From contig CAZCAI010000192.1 in the NCBI GenBank assembly GCA_964496595.1, positions 1 to 7,575 on the forward strand: DNA of 7,575 nt. Direction: 5' to 3'. Under the pieces are notes generated by a model, which saw nothing but the letters and a program-made list of their open reading frames with translations, did no database searches and was not told the DNA's origin. Below, piece after piece: positions 5,435 through 7,575 of the stretch. The number at the start of each line of letters is the position of its first letter. Position 1 is the first letter of the stretch. The translations under genes and the position numbers were made by a program. The stretch is from JAAAOZ01 sp964496595. GTDB taxonomy: Bacteria; Chloroflexota; Anaerolineae; B4-G1; SLSP01.

Positions 5435-6094
5435 CTACGACAACGAGATCACGCCGTGTTGGATGGCGAATTTGACCAACGCAGGCAGGTCGTCGATGCC
5501 CAGCTTTTGCATCATCCGGCTGCGGTAGGTATCGACGGTTTTGGGCGAGAGGGAGAGGATCTCCCCGATCTCGATGCTCGATCTGCCCTCGGCCACGAGT
5601 TGCAATACCTCGCGCTCGCGGGCGCTCAAGCGATCCAGCGGGCTGGCCTCGGCGACGCTTTCGCGCTGGAGGATGTAATCCTCGATCACTTTGTCGGAGA
5701 TTTCGTGGCTCAGGTAGCGCCCGCCAGCCTGCACGGTGCGGATGGCGTCCAAGACCTCCTCGCCGGCGGTCTCCTTGACCAGGTAGCCTTCGGCGCCGGC
5801 CCGCAGCGCGCGGAAGATGTGCTCTGTCGTGGCGTGCATCGAGAGGATGATCACCTGCATGCCTGGATATAGCTCCTGGATCTGCTCCGCCACGGCGATG
5901 CCGTTGAGCACCGGCATCGCGATATCCAAGATCACGATGTCGGGCTGGGCGTCTCGAATTTCTCGCAGCGTTGCCCGGCCATCGGCGGCCTCTCCGACGA
6001 CCTCCATATCCGGCTGGGCGTTGAGTAAAAAGCGCAGCCCATCGCGGACGATGGGGTGGTCATCGGCCAAAAATAGCTTGACTTTGTTCATCAT
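5435..6094 (-). CDS. NarL/FixJ-family DNA-binding response regulator
   Basis: This 219-residue transcription regulator is the usual size for the family. The N-terminal receiver domain has the acidic pocket D11-D12, phospho-acceptor D57 (VILDIAMP), S85, Y104 and K107, all the residues needed for phosphorylation and switching. A linker leads to a LuxR-type helix-turn-helix (about 154-202: LSAREREVLQLVAEG, then SPKTVDTYRSRMMQKLGI). When phosphorylated it should dimerise and bind promoter DNA; its targets are not shown. The start at 6094 gives an ATGA overlap with the kinase stop codon, and a GGAAG lies 7 bases upstream. The next Met (6091) is an alternative. The frame stays open far upstream, but that is a shadow of the kinase gene. 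Its partner is the overlapping kinase, so their production is probably translationally coupled. Confidence 0.95.
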   Translation of the reverse strand: MMNKVKLFLADDHPIVRDGLRFLLNAQPDMEVVGEAADGRATLREIRDAQPDIVILDIAMPVLNGIAVAEQIQELYPGMQVIILSMHATTEHIFRALRAGAEGYLVKETAGEEVLDAIRTVQAGGRYLSHEISDKVIEDYILQRESVAEASPLDRLSAREREVLQLVAEGRSSIEIGEILSLSPKTVDTYRSRMMQKLGIDDLPALVKFAIQHGVISLS

Positions 6095-7575
6095 CGCTGG
6101 ACTTCCACAATCACTAAGGTGCCGCCTTCCGGCGCCGCCTCGACGCGGCACGCGCCGCCGATGACCTCCGCCCGCTCCTGGATGGAGACCAGGCGGTCGC
6201 CGGGATGATAGATGGCGTCCGCCAGCAGGTCGAGATCGACGCGCTCGGTATTGCCCCAGAGGGTCAGGCGCACTATCTGCGGCTCGCTCATCAGGCGGAT
6301 GCGCGCCTCGCTGAGCGAGGCTTGGGCGACCAGGCTGTTCAGCGCCTCCTGCACGATGCGGAAGAGCGCGTTTTCGGCGGATAGGATCAGCGCGGGTTGC
6401 GGCTCCTCGCCCTGTACCTTGACGGTGATCTCGTGACGGGCGGAGAAGAGCGAAGCATACCATTGAAGCGCGGTCAGCAGGCCGTAATCCTCCAGCACGG
6501 GGGCGCGGAGATCCTCCATCAATTCGCGCACTTGCTTGGAGACGCGCCGGGTCACCGCGATGGCCTCCGCCACGCGCTCTTGCGCTGCTTCGGGTTGTTC
6601 TTGTCCCAAGAGCGTCTGCGTGATCTGAAGTTGAATTCCCAGCGCGGATAACTCCTGCCCCATCTGATCGTGCAGCGCCTGGGCCAGCCACTGGCGCTCC
6701 GATTCATCCGCCTCGATAAGGCGGGCGGTGAGCGTGCGCAACTGCTCGCGCTGCTGGCGCACCGCCTCGTAGAGCTGCGCCTGATGCCAGGCGACGGCGG
6801 CCTGATCCGCTATGCCCTGGCAGAGGCGGATTTCGGCGGCGGTGAAGCTGCGCATCTCGTCCGGCTCGCGCAACTGCATCAGCCCCAGGGACTGCGCCCC
6901 GACACAGAGCGGGACCAGCAGCAGCGTGGCGGCCTTGGCGGCCTCCAGATAAGCGCGCCCCGCTGCGTCCAGGTCGGGCGCATCGCGGCGCAGGATGATC
7001 GTTTGGCGCTGCTCGATCACGGCGCGCAACACCGGCCAGTCGTTTAGGGCGCGCGAGACGCCTCCCAGGTGCGAGCACATCTCTTCCAAGACACAGCGCT
7101 CCAGTCTGGGCATCAGGACCCCGCCATCCATCTCAGGATCAAAGCGGTAGAGGAGGCCGTTCGGCGCGTGGGCCGCCGCCATCATCTGATCCACGATCAC
7201 CTCGTGCAACCGCTCCGGCTCCAACTCCGAGGCGATGGTCTGTCCGACGGCCAACAGCATCGTCAGTTCCTCCGTCTTCTGCTGCAAATTCTCCTCGGCC
7301 TGTTTGCGCGCGGTGATGTCGCGCACCACGCTGACCCATCCCGCAATCTCGTCGTTCTCTTGCAGCGGCGCGACGCTGTGCTCGGTGGGGAAAATGGTTC
7401 CATCGCGGCGGCGCATCTGGAAATCGGTCAGGAAGAGATAGCCCTGCTCCTCAATCGCGGGGGTGAGATGCGCGCGGAAGGTCGCCAGCGCGGTCTCATC
7501 GATGTGCAATAAGTCCGTGGTCTTCCCCCACATCTCCTGGCAGGGATAGCCAAATATCTCGGAGGCTGCTGCATT
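6091..7575 (-). CDS. PAS-GAF histidine kinase (HisKA_3 type) with degenerate ATP-binding domain, 5' end outside window
   Basis: The frame is open from the window edge, giving 494 visible residues; the Met at 7533 is internal because the 14 codons before it continue the PAS fold (AAASEIFGYP). Order: PAS/PAC sensor (1-86, RRRDGTIFPTEHSV at 55-68), a coiled linker (about 85-104), GAF domain (about 105-265), HisKA_3 dimerisation domain with phospho-acceptor H302 in ALHDQMGQ and a DxxxQ phosphatase motif (D303-Q307), and HATPase domain (about 395-494). No membrane segment is visible. The ATP-binding boxes are unusual. The N-box reads QEALNSLVAQA, with S414 where the Mg-binding Asn is expected. The DxGxG box is absent (WGNTERVD 440-447). 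The GxGL box reads GDRL (459-462). The C-terminal ERAEVIGG and APEGGT remain, so this is not a frameshift. It overlaps the response regulator by 4 bases and probably controls it. Loss of kinase activity is an inference. Confidence 0.92.
   Translation of the reverse strand, partial: NAAASEIFGYPCQEMWGKTTDLLHIDETALATFRAHLTPAIEEQGYLFLTDFQMRRRDGTIFPTEHSVAPLQENDEIAGWVSVVRDITARKQAEENLQQKTEELTMLLAVGQTIASELEPERLHEVIVDQMMAAAHAPNGLLYRFDPEMDGGVLMPRLERCVLEEMCSHLGGVSRALNDWPVLRAVIEQRQTIILRRDAPDLDAAGRAYLEAAKAATLLLVPLCVGAQSLGLMQLREPDEMRSFTAAEIRLCQGIADQAAVAWHQAQLYEAVRQQREQLRTLTARLIEADESERQWLAQALHDQMGQELSALGIQLQITQTLLGQEQPEAAQERVAEAIAVTRRVSKQVRELMEDLRAPVLEDYGLLTALQWYASLFSARHEITVKVQGEEPQPALILSAENALFRIVQEALNSLVAQASLSEARIRLMSEPQIVRLTLWGNTERVDLDLLADAIYHPGDRLVSIQERAEVIGGACRVEAAPEGGTLVIVEVQR

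Noticed and set aside
6095..6691. N-terminal extension of the response regulator frame to 418 codons
   Set aside because: The extra residues come from an alternative frame of the kinase gene. The receiver domain starts right at the ATG at 6094.
7139..7339. Small open frames antisense to or shifted within the kinase gene
   Set aside because: They are shadows of the PAS-GAF coding frame with no independent ribosome site or recognisable motif.

Overview
The window is GC-rich, mostly coding DNA with short AT-rich spacers. It looks like a chromosomal segment from an environmental bacterium. The mix of genes (tungsten-type aldehyde oxidoreductase, luciferase-like flavoenzyme, PAS-GAF histidine kinase with a NarL-type regulator) and the many small palindromic repeats in the spacers fit Chloroflexota (Anaerolineae/Caldilineae-like). 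That assignment is an inference from gene style; the window has no rRNA or other phylogenetic marker. I see no tRNA, CRISPR array, transposase or phage gene.

Left part, plus strand. The window opens in the last 52 codons of a luciferase-like flavin-dependent oxidoreductase (1-159). A 108-base spacer made largely of iterated AATTCGC/GCGAATT units follows, and then a full-length aldehyde:ferredoxin oxidoreductase (268-2166) with all four Fe-S cysteines. A near-consensus sigma70-type promoter (2182-2209) then drives a separate gene for a half-size ABC exporter (2261-4051). This exporter has an Asp in place of the catalytic Glu after Walker B, and no partner subunit beside it.

Middle. The 235-base convergent spacer (4052-4286) holds an imperfect hairpin repeat, a very strong bidirectional intrinsic terminator (4130-4166) and a 99-base segment bounded by perfect 15-bp inverted repeats. 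It separates the ABC gene from a minus-strand threonine/serine dehydratase (4287-5240).

Right part, minus strand. A two-component pair is read towards the left: a PAS-GAF-HisKA_3-HATPase histidine kinase (5' end beyond the window, 6091-7575) overlaps by 4 bases a NarL/FixJ response regulator (5435-6094). The spacer between the regulator and the dehydratase (5241-5434) carries a perfect 12-bp hairpin nested inside a 10-bp inverted repeat, then a hairpin cluster with a T-tract that probably ends the two-component transcript.

How the genes relate. The dehydratase and the two-component pair have no obvious link to the oxidoreductases. The flavoenzyme and aldehyde oxidoreductase may form one unit, since one family can generate aldehydes and the other oxidises them, but this is speculative. 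The most notable observation is that the kinase keeps its phospho-acceptor His and the DxxxQ phosphatase motif while its ATP-binding N, G1 and G2 boxes are all degenerate. It may therefore act as a phosphatase or sensor pseudokinase on an intact response regulator. I found no clearly new multi-gene system.
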